A stretch of 64,000 bases of DNA from Streptomyces sp. 378 (GCF_030124145.1 NZ_JASKMS010000001.1:1-64000); one strand, 5' to 3'. Shown: positions 25,703 to 36,288, numbered from the stretch's first letter. Made by a program: numbers and translations. Notes: generated from the sequence alone by a model not told the origin.

Positions 25703-26167
25703 TCAGCCCGCTTCTCCGGAATTGCGCTCCTTGCCGGCGCCGGGGGCGGGACGGAAGCCGCCGGCCCAGAGCATGGCGTAGCAGCCGGGTATGAGGGCGG
25801 CGCCCCGGCCCACGTGCTTGGTCCGGTACTCGCTGGGCGTCAGGCCCGTCCAGGCCTTGAAGCGGGCCGAGAACGTGCCGACGCTGCTGTAGCCGACCAG
25901 GTGGCAGATGTCCGTCACCGACAGGTTCGCCGTGCGCAGCAGGTCCTCGGCGCGTTCTATGCGGCGGTGCGTGAGGTACTGGCCGGGGGTCTCGCCGTAC
26001 GCCTCCTTGAAGGCGCGGATGAAGTGGTAGCGCGAGTACCCGGCGTGCGCGGCCACGGTGTCCAGGTCGAGCCCGGGGTCGGCCCAGTCCCGGTCCATGG
26101 CGTCCTTGGCGAGCCGGACCTGGCGCGTCTTGTCCATACGACCGATGGTGGCACGGGGGTCTGACAT
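25703..26167 (-). CDS. AraC-family transcriptional regulator (DNA-binding domain only)
   Basis: A 154-residue protein consisting almost entirely of the AraC DNA-binding domain. The first helix-turn-helix is LDTVAAHAGYSRYHFIRAFKEAYG and the second is VTDICHLVGYSSVGTFSARFKAWTG, followed by a short tail. No separate sensor domain is present. An internal ATG at 26137 is an alternative start and neither has a strong SD. Likely controls its own operon with the VOC gene. Confidence 0.88.
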   Translation of the reverse strand: MSDPRATIGRMDKTRQVRLAKDAMDRDWADPGLDLDTVAAHAGYSRYHFIRAFKEAYGETPGQYLTHRRIERAEDLLRTANLSVTDICHLVGYSSVGTFSARFKAWTGLTPSEYRTKHVGRGAALIPGCYAMLWAGGFRPAPGAGKERNSGEAG

Positions 26168-26308
26168 CGATGCCGATACTCAGGTTCCGGTGGTCGTGGC
26201 CCGGGGTCCGACCGACGCCCTGCCGAGCTGCCTTCCGGTTGTTCTGTCCGGCCGCCGGGACCCGTTCTCATGGCTCCGGCCCCGGCTCACGGCCGGGCAT
26301 GGCGCTGA

Positions 26309-26332
26309 CCCCCGGGCGGACACTCCCGGGGG
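26309..26332. terminator. Hairpin downstream of MFS gene
   Basis: A stem CCCCCGGG (26309-26316) pairs with CCCGGGGG (26325-26332) around an 8-nt loop, in the gap between the MFS stop (26365) and the AraC start. Confidence 0.6.
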
Positions 26333-26364
26333 CCTCGTGCGGCGCGGTCGGAGGGCCTCGGCGG

Positions 26365-27948
26365 TCAGACGGCCTCGACCAGGGGCGGCTGCGCCGCCGG
26401 GGCGTCCGGCGCGCCGTCCTCCTTCGGTCCCGCTCCCTTGAGCGGCACCTCCTTGACGAACACGGCCGCCGCGAGTGCGACCACCGCCACCGCGGCCCCG
26501 AGCAGGAACGCCGAGTGCGTACCGGCGGACACCGCGTGCTGGTACGCCTCCCGGGCCAGTACCGGGAGCTTCTCCAGGCTCTTCGCGTCGAGCTGCGCCG
26601 ACTGCTCGGTCACCGTGGACCCCAGCGCACCGGCCCGCTCGGTCATGACGTCCTGGACGCGGTGGTTGAACAGCGCGCCCATGATCGCGACGCCGAAGGA
26701 GGAGCCGAGCGTACGGAACAAGGTCGTCGACGAGGACGCCACGCCCATGTCCTTCATCTCCACGCTGTTCTGCGCGACCAGCATGGTGATCTGCATCAGG
26801 CAGCCCATGCCGAGCCCGACCACGGCCATGAAGACACCGGAGGTCAGCCGGGAGGTCCCGGTGTCCATGGTGGACAGCAGGTAGAGACCGACGATCATCA
26901 GCACGCTGCCGGCGATCGGGAAGACCTTGTACCTGCCGGTGTTCGTGGTCACCCGCCCGGCGACCATCGAGGTCACGAGCATCGCGCCGAGCATCGGCAG
27001 GAGCAGCAGTCCGGAGTTCGTCGCGGAGGCCCCCTGCACGGACTGCTGGTACAGCGGCAGGAAGAGTGTGGCGCCGAACATCACGAAGCCGGTGATGAAG
27101 CCGATGACCGACATCAGTGTGAAGTTCAGGCTGCGGAAGATGTGCAGCGGCAGCACCGGCTCGGCCGCCCTGGTCTGCCAGAACACGAACCCGACGAGCG
27201 CGGCTACCCCGATGCCGATCAGTTCCATGATCCGCGCGGAGCTCCAGGCGTACTCCGTCCCGCCCCACGTCGTGACGAGCACGATCGCGGTGATGCCGAC
27301 GGTCAGCAGCCCGGCGCCCAGGTAGTCGATGCGCGCCTCGGAACGCTTCTTCGGCAGGTGCAGCACGGCACTGACGGCCACCAGCGCGACCGCGCCGAGG
27401 GGGAGGTTGATGTAGAAGGCCCAGCGCCAGCCCCAGTGGTCGGTGATGGTGCCGCCGACCAGCGGACCGCCGATCATCGCCAGCGCCATGACGCCGGCCA
27501 TCATGCCCTGGTACTTGCCGCGCTCCCGGGGCGGGATCAGGTCACCGATGATCGCCATGACGCCGACCATCAGACCGCCGGCGCCCAGGCCCTGCACGGC
27601 GCGGAAGCCGATCAGCTGGCCCATGTCCTGGGCCATGCCGCTGAGCGCGGAGCCGACCAGGAACAGGACGATGGACGACAGGAACGTGCCCTTGCGGCCG
27701 TACATGTCGCCGAGCTTGCCCCACAGCGGGGTGGAGGCCGCGGTGGCGAGGGTGTAGGCGGTGACGACCCAGGAGAGGTGTTCGAGCCCGCCCAGCTCAC
27801 CGACGATCGTCGGCATCGCCGTGCCGATGATCATGTTGTCGAGCATCGCGAGCATCATCGCGATCATCAGCGCGAGCAGGACGACCCGCACACTCTTCGG
27901 CTGTTTTCCCCCGGCGTCGGCCACCGGCGTGTCCGTCGTGTCCGTCAT
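26365..27948 (-). CDS. MFS drug efflux transporter (DHA2/EmrB-QacA type, 14 TM)
   Basis: A 527-residue proton-driven efflux pump of the DHA2 subfamily. It shows motif A as GKLGDMYGRKG in the first loop, the DHA2 motif LDNMIIGTAMPTI in TM1 and GWRWAFYINLPLG before TM6/7, with about 14 hydrophobic segments. Substrates are typically lipophilic drugs or own metabolites. It is divergent from a TetR gene, and a paired 19-bp repeat covers its promoter (TTGACG -35 and TAGCTT -10 on the minus strand, 18-nt spacer). That is the normal layout of a ligand-inducible efflux system. Confidence 0.94.
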   Translation of the reverse strand: MTDTTDTPVADAGGKQPKSVRVVLLALMIAMMLAMLDNMIIGTAMPTIVGELGGLEHLSWVVTAYTLATAASTPLWGKLGDMYGRKGTFLSSIVLFLVGSALSGMAQDMGQLIGFRAVQGLGAGGLMVGVMAIIGDLIPPRERGKYQGMMAGVMALAMIGGPLVGGTITDHWGWRWAFYINLPLGAVALVAVSAVLHLPKKRSEARIDYLGAGLLTVGITAIVLVTTWGGTEYAWSSARIMELIGIGVAALVGFVFWQTRAAEPVLPLHIFRSLNFTLMSVIGFITGFVMFGATLFLPLYQQSVQGASATNSGLLLLPMLGAMLVTSMVAGRVTTNTGRYKVFPIAGSVLMIVGLYLLSTMDTGTSRLTSGVFMAVVGLGMGCLMQITMLVAQNSVEMKDMGVASSSTTLFRTLGSSFGVAIMGALFNHRVQDVMTERAGALGSTVTEQSAQLDAKSLEKLPVLAREAYQHAVSAGTHSAFLLGAAVAVVALAAAVFVKEVPLKGAGPKEDGAPDAPAAQPPLVEAV

Positions 27949-27990
27949 CGCTTCCCACTCCCCCAGTCACCGCTACTCACCACTGCTACT

Positions 27991-28054
27991 TACTTGCCGC
28001 CCGGCTAGTGAATACACTCGGAAGCTAGCCGCGGAACTAGCCGGGCGTCAAGTA
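27991..28054. promoter_or_regulatory. Operator inverted repeat between MFS pump and TetR regulator
   Basis: TACTTGCCGCCCGGCTAGT (27991-28009) and the reverse complement of ACTAGCCGGGCGTCAAGTA (28036-28054) match at 18 of 19 positions. On the minus strand a promoter TTGACG (plus 28046-28051) - 18 nt - TAGCTT (plus 28022-28027) overlaps the right arm. Two dimers of the TetR protein probably bind here, repressing both genes. Confidence 0.75.
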
Positions 28055-28096
28055 AGTTTTATGGAAAGCGGGCGGCGTAGGAGGATGGGCGGCACC

Positions 28097-28681
28097 ATGG
28101 ACGGCACCAGGCAGCGGCGCCGCGGGGACACCCGTCGGCGCATCCAGGACGTAGCCCTCGAACTCTTCGCGCAGCAGGGCTACGAGAAGACGTCCCTGCG
28201 CGAGATCGCCGAGCAGCTGGACGTCACCAAGGCGGCGCTCTACTACCACTTCAAGACGAAGGAAGAGATCCTCGTCAGCATCTTCGAGGACCTCACGCAG
28301 CCGATCGAGGACCTGATCGAGTGGGGCCGGCGGCAGCCGCACACCCTCGCGACCAAGCAGGAGATCGTCCGCCGCTACGCCGACACGCTCGCTCAGGCGG
28401 CCCCGCTGTTCCGCTTCATGCACGAGAACCAGGCGACGGTACGGGAACTGCGTATCGGCGACTCCTTCAAGGAGCGCATCCGCAGCCTGCGCGACATCAT
28501 CATCGACCCGGACGCGGACATGGCCGACCAGGTCCGCTGTGTGAGCGCGCTCTTCACCCTGCACGCAGGGATGTTCCTGATGCAGGACATGGAAGGCGAC
28601 CCCGAGGAGAAGAACAAGGCCGTCCTCGAGGTCGCCACGGACCTGGTCACCCAGGCCCACCGGGGAGCCGGGGGCTCCTAG
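28097..28681 (+). CDS. TetR-family repressor of the divergent MFS pump
   Basis: About 194 residues from ATG 28097, chosen because AGGAGG lies at 28079-28084; upstream in-frame ATGs at 28061 and 28085 lack proper spacing. The helix-turn-helix is textbook: RIQDVALELFAQQGYEKTSLREIAEQLDVTKAALYYHFKTKEEIL (positions about 13-57, split here for reading). The C-terminal ligand domain is helical. Divergent placement and the shared operator make it the likely local repressor. Its stop codon touches the left end of a 115-bp inverted-repeat element. Confidence 0.92.
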   Translation: MDGTRQRRRGDTRRRIQDVALELFAQQGYEKTSLREIAEQLDVTKAALYYHFKTKEEILVSIFEDLTQPIEDLIEWGRRQPHTLATKQEIVRRYADTLAQAAPLFRFMHENQATVRELRIGDSFKERIRSLRDIIIDPDADMADQVRCVSALFTLHAGMFLMQDMEGDPEEKNKAVLEVATDLVTQAHRGAGGS

Positions 28682-28795
28682 GGCCTGCCGTTCGGATCAG
28701 TCCGGCGTCGTGGGGCCTGGCACGCCCATCTGCGGCGTTGTCGTCGACTGACAGGGGCCGAGCCTCACAGCCGGCCCGATCCGAACAACAGGCCC
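28681..28795. mobile_element. 115-bp element with 18-bp terminal inverted repeats (MITE-like)
   Basis: GGGCCTGCCGTTCGGATC (28681-28698) and GATCCGAACAACAGGCCC (28778-28795) are inverted repeats matching at 16 of 18 positions. The inner 79 bp has no coding potential. I recall similar CCTGCCGTTCGGATC sequences elsewhere in Streptomyces, which suggests a dispersed miniature element. No clear target-site duplication is seen. It could instead simply be a long terminator stem between convergent genes. Confidence 0.5.
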
Positions 28796-28819
28796 GGGGC
28801 CTGAGCGGCCCGGGGTCGG

Positions 28820-29452
28820 TCAGACCTTCACGCCCTTGGCGCGCAGGAACTTCACCGGGTCGACCGCCGAGCCGTAGTTCGGGGTCGTACGGATCTCGAA
28901 GTGCAGGTGGGGACCGCTCGAGTTGCCGGTGTTGCCGGACTTGGCGATCTCCTGGCCGGTCTTGACGATCTGCCCGATCCGCACGGTGATCTTCGACAGG
29001 TGGGCGTACTGGGAGTACGTGCCGTTGCCGTGCTTGATCACGACGGCGTTGCCGTAGGCGGGGCCGTCACCGGCGCCGTTGCCACCGGCCTTGACCACGG
29101 TGCCGCCGTGGGCGGCGACGACCTGGGTGCCGCTCGGCACGGCGAAGTCCTGACCGCTGTGGGTGGACTGCCACATGCCGCCGTTCTGGGCGAAGCTCGC
29201 GGTCAGGGTGTACTTCTTCACCGGGTCGACCCAGGAGGGCTTGGCCTTCTTGGCAGCCGCCTTCTTCGCGACAGCGGCCTTGGCGGCCTTGGCCTGGACG
29301 GCGGTGGTTGCACCGGACGCGGCCGTGGTGTCGGCGGCGGACGCGACCCCGGCTCCCAGTGCGACCGAGACACCAAGGCCGGCGGCCAGCACGGTCGCAC
29401 GGGTGCGGAGCTGGGACGTACGGGAAGAGCGGGACGTGACGCGCTGGGACAT
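28820..29452 (-). CDS. Secreted M23 family metallopeptidase (LytM-like)
   Basis: A 210-residue protein with an N-terminal signal peptide (about residues 1-40, cleavage near GVASAAD). An Ala/Lys-rich linker (about 45-75) is followed by a C-terminal M23 peptidase domain. Zinc ligands are in HSGQDF (H and D) and HLHFE. Such enzymes cut peptidoglycan cross-bridges or act on envelope peptides. The KKAAAKKAK linker could bind the wall. A GAGG site is 6 nt before the ATG. Convergent with the TetR gene; the long 5' region (440 bp) is divergent to a HAD phosphatase gene. Confidence 0.93.
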   Translation of the reverse strand: MSQRVTSRSSRTSQLRTRATVLAAGLGVSVALGAGVASAADTTAASGATTAVQAKAAKAAVAKKAAAKKAKPSWVDPVKKYTLTASFAQNGGMWQSTHSGQDFAVPSGTQVVAAHGGTVVKAGGNGAGDGPAYGNAVVIKHGNGTYSQYAHLSKITVRIGQIVKTGQEIAKSGNTGNSSGPHLHFEIRTTPNYGSAVDPVKFLRAKGVKV

Positions 29453-29892
29453 CGAAACCTCGTGTGGAAGGGGACGGAGAAAACCACCCGGCGCACTGAC
29501 GCCCGCCGGATGGCCATCCCTTGGTAACCCGAAGTCCGACAAACACCCAAAAGCATGACCTACGACGCCAATTAGTAATCTGGTTCAGTGTTCTACGTCT
29601 CTTGACACAGCTGCCATTCGGTACAAATCAGGGCACCAGCCCGCATTCCCGCCCCCACTCTGGGGCGGGAATCCCTTTTGTCCGGGTCCCCTATCCACTA
29701 TTCCGGCTAGTACCGGACATATCGCCTGTGCGGCATGTCACCGGGCACCTTCTCCGACCCGTACGGAAATGTGGCGCACGCCTCTAGGCACTTACCGTCC
29801 GGTAACCCTACGGTTCCCCTCGCGCCACCCTCGAGCACGAGCATGCACACGACATGTTGGCAGCGTCACGGACGTGAGAGGACCCCCACGAC
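29453..29892. other. 440-bp divergent intergenic region, no gene seen
   Basis: It separates two genes for secreted proteins. A perfect -35 TTGACA on the plus strand at 29602-29607 is followed by a weak -10 (TACAAA 29622-29627 or AAATCA 29625-29630). A plus-strand hairpin ending in CCCTTTT follows (29645-29679, listed separately). I looked for a c-di-AMP (ydaO) riboswitch before the M23 gene and saw none of its conserved blocks. Promoters for the two flanking genes were not located. Confidence 0.5.
29645..29679 (+). terminator. Strong plus-strand hairpin terminator in divergent spacer
   Basis: Stem ATTCCCGCCCC (29645-29655) pairs perfectly with GGGGCGGGAAT (29662-29672), loop CACTCT, followed by CCCTTTT. 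The U-rich end is on the plus strand only, so it terminates rightward transcripts. No gene lies to its left on that strand within the spacer, which implies a short unannotated transcript or attenuation of the gene at 29893. Confidence 0.75.
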
Positions 29893-30513
29893 ATGCAGAT
29901 CCGACGCCCCTGGTTGCGCCGTGCATCAGTGACCGCCGCCTCGGCGGCAGCCCTGGTGGCGATGGCCGCACCGGCCGACGCCACGACCGCCACCCGCGCC
30001 GCCACGGCCGCGGCCGCCGACGTCGACTACGGCACCTGGCAGAAGGACTGCCAGGCCGTGATGGACCAGGCGCTGCCCTATCTGAAGCAGCGGATCGCGG
30101 CCACGAAGCCCGGCGAGAAGCAGGCGATCGTCCTCGACATCGACAACACGGCGCTGGAGACCGACTTCGGCTTCAGCTACCCACAGCCGGCCAACAAACC
30201 GGTTCTGGAGGCCGCCAGATACGCGCAGGAGCGCGGGGTCGCCCTGTTCTTCGTGACCGCCCGCCCGGACATCATCGCCTCGTTCACCCAGCACAACCTG
30301 AAGCAGACCGGCTACCAGGTCTCGGGGCTCTACGTCCGCAACTTCATCGACCTCTTCAAGAACGTCGCCGACTACAAGACGGCCCAGCGCGTCGACATCG
30401 AGCGCAAGGGCTACACGATCATCGCGAACATCGGCAACAGCGCCACCGACCTGTCCGGCGGCCACGCCGAGAAGACGTTCAAGCTGCCGGACTACGGCGG
30501 GCAGCTTTCCTGA
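29893..30513 (+). CDS. Secreted HAD-superfamily acid phosphatase (class B/III type)
   Basis: A 206-residue protein. The signal peptide covers about residues 1-30 (arginine-rich start, Ala-rich core, cleavage near PADA). The HAD domain has motif I LDIDNTA (81-87, nucleophile D82 and D84), motif II FVTARPD (T122) and an acidic motif near IANIGNSATDLSGG (about 177-190). Such secreted phosphatases release phosphate from organic esters. GAGAGGA precedes the ATG at 29893. A hairpin terminator follows. Confidence 0.9.
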   Translation: MQIRRPWLRRASVTAASAAALVAMAAPADATTATRAATAAAADVDYGTWQKDCQAVMDQALPYLKQRIAATKPGEKQAIVLDIDNTALETDFGFSYPQPANKPVLEAARYAQERGVALFFVTARPDIIASFTQHNLKQTGYQVSGLYVRNFIDLFKNVADYKTAQRVDIERKGYTIIANIGNSATDLSGGHAEKTFKLPDYGGQLS

Positions 30514-30537
30514 CCGGCCCGGGCAACCGCGGGTGGT

Positions 30538-30569
30538 CTCACCCCCGTTCGCGCGATCACGGGGGTGAG
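30538..30569 (+). terminator. Hairpin after HAD phosphatase gene
   Basis: Stem CTCACCCCCGT (30538-30548) pairs with ACGGGGGTGAG (30559-30569) around a 10-nt loop, 25 bp after the stop codon. Confidence 0.75.
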
Positions 30570-30822
30570 GCGGTTGGATCCGACGGTACTCGGCGGCAAG
30601 CCGGCGTCCTCACGGGTCGCCCCGCTGCTGAAGAAGCTCCGCCACCCGGACGGACCGGGAGCGGGCCGCCGCTCTTCCCGGACGCGGACCTCACCCTGGA
30701 CCCGCGCTGAGGCAAGAGCCGGTGCACAGGGGCGGCCGACGGACGGGCCGGGCTGAGCACGACGTGGGGCCACCGCCCGAAGGCAGTGGCCCCACATTGG
30801 TGTCAGGAGCGTCCCCGCAGGG
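30570..30822. other. Spacer before clpC end, with second hairpin
   Basis: Between the two convergent genes (309 bases in total from 30514). A second stem GTGGGGCCAC (30764-30773) with GTGGCCCCAC (30786-30795) is the likely terminator of clpC. The middle contains an in-frame stretch (about 30565-30756) reading LDPTVLGGKPASSRVAPLLKKL, which looks like a gene fragment but has no start signals and no family I recognise. Confidence 0.5.
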
Positions 30823-33348
<2,526 letters not shown>

Positions 33349-33778
33349 CGTTAATCGCTCCTCAGAGCGGTCAGGCAGTGGGGGGAACTTCCCCTCCCTG
33401 TCCTTCCGCAGCTTAGTCCCGCAAGCGGGGACCGCTCATTCCAACTGCCGACACCGTCCTTGGCCTCCTGACCCCGAACGCCGACATCTGCTCCAACCCG
33501 ATGGTGCGAGACGATGTTCCCGCAGGCCAGGCAGATACCCCACTCGCCAGTACGCCGATGGCGAACGTGAGACGTCCTTTCCTGCGTGTCGCCCCCTCCC
33601 ACTAGGGATGTCTTACCCGTACGGACCGGAAGTCCATGCCGGGCACCCCCGTCCCCTCCGCTACGGGCGAACAACCTTGCGCCTCCCCGCACCCCCCGCA
33701 CGCCCCTGTTTCGACACTCTGTGCGTGCGGGACGCCACCCAGCGTAACCCGCACGCCCTTCCGGCTGTTGCGCTTGGC
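33349..33778. other. Divergent upstream region of clpC (430 bp)
   Basis: No gene is visible. On the minus strand GTTCGCCCGTAGCG (plus 33659-33672) resembles the ClgR operator as I remember it (GTTCGC, five bases, GCG). A GTAAGAC at about 33617 (minus strand) might be part of a -10. The region also holds the promoter for the plus-strand gene at 33779, not located. Confidence 0.4.
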
Positions 33779-34516
33779 ATGTTCCAGACCTCTCCGCCCG
33801 TGATCGCGTCCGCGACCCCGCTCGTGCCGCTCCCCCGCCGGCCGCTCGACCCGGCCGGCTCGAGCGGTCAGGTCCGGCGGTGGTACGAGAACGAACTGGG
33901 GTGGCCGACGGTGCACGGCGAACCGCCGCGGCTGGTGGTGGGAGTGCGGTACGACGTCCTGGACGTGCCGGCGGAGGCGGGGCACGCGGCCCTGCGGCGC
34001 TCGGCGGCGGGCTCTCCCGTCGCCCTTCACGGCGACCGGATGCTGCTCCTGGTGGCCGCGGGCAGCGCGGAGGAGATTCCCGGGCTGCTGGAGTGGCTCG
34101 ACTGGGGGTCCCTGCCGCTGGACCTGGTGCCGATCGGTGCGGACGGCCTCATCGAGGCGCCGTCGCCCCCGGTGCCCGACGAGCGGCGGGCGGTACCGGC
34201 GCCCTGCGGCCCGAACGCCGTGGTGCCCTGCAGGCCGCGGACCCCCTCGCCCCCCGGCGCGCACACGCCGCTCGGAGACGCGCTGCCGCCCGGTCCTCCG
34301 GGACGGGCCGGTTCCCAGGGGGCCGCCGTGTGGCTGCGGCCCCCCGAGCCGGGATGCGAGGTCGAGGCCTCGCTGCCGACGCTGTCGGCGCTGGGGGGCG
34401 CTGGGGACGCCCCCGATCTCGTGCGGCTGGTGAACACGGTGGCGACCCAGTGCCACCGGGTCCGGCTGCGGCGCGCGAGCGCCCAGCCGCCGGCCATGCG
34501 TGCGCAGGGTCGGTAG
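33779..34516 (+). CDS. SCO3374-family protein of unknown function
   Basis: A 245-residue protein. The N-terminal 110 residues form an alpha/beta domain (RRWYENELGWPTVHGEPPRLVVGVRYDVLDVPAE, in parts) resembling the start of bifunctional DNA primase/polymerase domains. A proline-rich linker follows (about 130-190). The C-terminus has the segment LVRLVNTVATQCHRVRLRR. I recognise it as the conserved Streptomyces gene always next to lsr2; function unknown. It is convergent with lsr2, with 9 bp between the stops. Confidence 0.8.
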   Translation: MFQTSPPVIASATPLVPLPRRPLDPAGSSGQVRRWYENELGWPTVHGEPPRLVVGVRYDVLDVPAEAGHAALRRSAAGSPVALHGDRMLLLVAAGSAEEIPGLLEWLDWGSLPLDLVPIGADGLIEAPSPPVPDERRAVPAPCGPNAVVPCRPRTPSPPGAHTPLGDALPPGPPGRAGSQGAAVWLRPPEPGCEVEASLPTLSALGGAGDAPDLVRLVNTVATQCHRVRLRRASAQPPAMRAQGR

Positions 34517-34525
34517 TGCCGCTGT

Positions 34526-34861
34526 TCAGCCGTTGGCCTTCTCGTAAGCCTCGCGGATGGTCGCGGGAACACGGCCGCGGTCGTTGACCTCGTAGCCGTT
34601 CTCCTTCGCCCAGGCGCGGATCGCCGCGGTGTCCTGGCTGCCGCTCGCAGCCGCGCGCGCCTTTCCACGCCCGCCCGAAGCACGGCCTCCGGTACGACGA
34701 CCGCCCTTCACGTATGGCTCGAGAAGGCCACGGAGCTTGTCCGCATTGGCGGTGGTGAGATCGATCTCGTACGTCTTGCCGTCCAGCGCGAACGTCACGG
34801 TCTCGTCCGCCTCGCCACCGTCGAGGTCGTCGACAAGAAGGACCTGAACCTTCTGTGCCAC
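34526..34861 (-). CDS. lsr2: Nucleoid-associated protein Lsr2
   Basis: A 111-residue actinobacterial H-NS-like protein that bridges AT-rich DNA and silences horizontally acquired and specialised-metabolite genes. The N-terminal dimerisation domain (residues 1-60, QKVQVLLVDDLDGGEADETV) and C-terminal DNA-binding domain (AAIRAWAKENGYEVNDRGRV, with the RGR minor-groove hook) are both present, separated by a Gly/Arg linker. The GTG start has AAAGGAAA upstream. A palindrome TGCAGTACTGCA (34934-34945) lies at its likely promoter (TATAAC on the minus strand, plus 34928-34933). Confidence 0.97.
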   Translation of the reverse strand: MAQKVQVLLVDDLDGGEADETVTFALDGKTYEIDLTTANADKLRGLLEPYVKGGRRTGGRASGGRGKARAAASGSQDTAAIRAWAKENGYEVNDRGRVPATIREAYEKANG

Positions 34862-34933
34862 CGGATTTCCTTTCATCGATATCTTCAGGGCCGGGGTGAG
34901 CCGGCGTCCGCCGTATCGCCGTCCCCTGTTATA

Positions 34934-34945
34934 TGCAGTACTGCA
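34934..34945. promoter_or_regulatory. Palindrome at lsr2 promoter
   Basis: TGCAGTACTGCA is a perfect 12-bp palindrome next to a minus-strand TATAAC (plus 34928-34933). It extends as overlapping GCAGTAC repeats up to 34949. Location suggests a repressor or autoregulatory site. Confidence 0.5.
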
Positions 34946-35125
34946 GTACCTCGGAAAGCAAACCGCTTTTGCCGGAAAAACACAAACCCCCGGCAGAGAC
35001 CGGCAGCCCTGGCTCCGTCCGGAAACGTGCGCGTTTCGGACATAGGGCACCTGGGCAGGGTCGGGCCCAGCGAATATGCCGAGACGAACCGAGCGGTCCT
35101 CTTGCGAGTGACTTGCGGCCGACGA

Positions 35126-35659
35126 TCACAGATGCAGAAGCATCCGGCTGTTGCCCAAGGTGTTCGGTTTCACTCGTTCGAGTCCCAGGAACTCCGCGAC
35201 GCCCTCGTCATAGGAACGCAGCAGCTCCGCGTAGACATCCGTGTCGACGGGCGTCTCACCGATCTCCACGAAGCCGTGCTTGCCGAAGAAGTCGACTTCG
35301 AAGGTCAGACAGAAAACGCGGCGAACACCGAGCCAGCGGGCGGTCTGCAGCAACTTCTCCAGCACCCGGTGTCCGACGCCCGCGCCCTTCAGGCCCGGCT
35401 TCACCGCGAGAGTGCGGACTTCCGCGAGGTCTTCCCACATCACGTGCAGCGCACCGCAGCCGACGACCTCGGCGTTGTCGTCCCGTTCCGCGACCCAGAA
35501 CTCCTGGATGTCCTCGTAAAGCGTCACCGTTGCTTTGTCGAGCAGGATGCCGCCGCGGACGTAGGCGTCGAGGAGGCGGCGCACGGCCGGGACATCGCTG
35601 GTGCGGGCCCGTCGGACGGTGATGGCTTTTGCGGTGGCTTCGGGGCTCTTCGCGGACAT
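35126..35659 (-). CDS. GNAT-type amino-acid N-acetyltransferase
   Basis: A 177-residue GCN5-related acetyltransferase. Core: ITVRRARTSDVPAVRRLLD at the start, the acetyl-CoA loop as VKPGLKGAGVGHRVLEKLL (about residues 85-103) and FFGKHGFVEIG (about 125). It looks like the stand-alone L-glutamate N-acetyltransferase of mycobacteria (Rv2747 type) that can start arginine synthesis; substrate not proven here. ATG 35659 lies 6 nt after a TAGCGT hexamer, suggesting a leaderless mRNA. Confidence 0.88.
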   Translation of the reverse strand: MSAKSPEATAKAITVRRARTSDVPAVRRLLDAYVRGGILLDKATVTLYEDIQEFWVAERDDNAEVVGCGALHVMWEDLAEVRTLAVKPGLKGAGVGHRVLEKLLQTARWLGVRRVFCLTFEVDFFGKHGFVEIGETPVDTDVYAELLRSYDEGVAEFLGLERVKPNTLGNSRMLLHL

Positions 35660-35668
35660 GACGGGACG

Positions 35669-36142
35669 CTATCGCCCGCCGTGGTCCCGAGCGGAGGCGG
35701 GGTTCTCCGGGGGTCCTTCCCGGGGTTCCGCTCGTTCGGCCGGTTCTGCGGATTCCGACGGTTCGGTCGGTTCCCGGGTTTCCGGGCCCTGGACGATGCG
35801 TACGGCATCGCTGAGGTACCGCCGCTGTTCCTCGCTCATCATGCCGAAGAAGGCGACGAGAGCGGCGGCGGGGTTGTCGCTCTGGGACCAGGCGTCGTTC
35901 ATCAGGGCGGCCGCGTAGGCGGCGCGGGTGGAGACCGCCTCATATCGATAGGCGCGGCCTTCCGCCTCGCGGCGCACCCAGCCCTTCTGATGGAGATTGT
36001 CCAAAACGGTCATCACGGTGGTGTACGCGATGGACCGCTCCTTCTGAAGATCTTCCAGGACTTCTCGAACGGTCACCGGGCGGTTCCACTTCCACACCCG
36101 CGACATGACCGCGTCTTCGAGTTCTCCCAATGGGCGAGGCAC
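35669..36142 (-). CDS. BlaI/MecI/CopY-family transcriptional regulator
   Basis: A 157-residue winged-helix repressor. The DNA-binding part covers residues 1-75 (LGELEDAVMSRVWKWNRPVTVREVLEDL, in parts, then AYTTVMTVLDNLHQKGWVRRE). A helical dimerisation part follows and the C-terminal 40 residues are a Pro/Glu-rich tail. The family controls beta-lactamase or copper genes; the partner BlaR-type protease is not adjacent, so targets are unknown. The GTG start lies 8 nt after TATTGT. It ends only 9 bp before the start of the GNAT gene and may share its transcription. Confidence 0.9.
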   Translation of the reverse strand: MPRPLGELEDAVMSRVWKWNRPVTVREVLEDLQKERSIAYTTVMTVLDNLHQKGWVRREAEGRAYRYEAVSTRAAYAAALMNDAWSQSDNPAAALVAFFGMMSEEQRRYLSDAVRIVQGPETREPTEPSESAEPAERAEPREGPPENPASARDHGGR

Positions 36143-36288
36143 AGCTCAGAACAATAGTGGGAGATCCCGGTAATGGCGTGGCGGACGTGCGCTTCACCGG
36201 CGAACGGGAACAAAAAGGGCGTACGACCTGAAAGTGCGGGCGCCGCGAGGTGCGGGCTCGCCGAGTCGTACGCCCTCGGAGGATGAGG

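Noticed and set aside
29453..29892. c-di-AMP (ydaO-type) riboswitch before the M23 peptidase
   Set aside because: This was plausible because disA is in the window and some wall hydrolases use it, but I could not find its conserved sequence blocks on the minus strand.
30565..30756. 63-codon frame between the HAD phosphatase and clpC
   Set aside because: Lies just after a terminator, lacks an SD and its second half is Arg/Pro/Thr noise; possible fragment but not a supportable gene.
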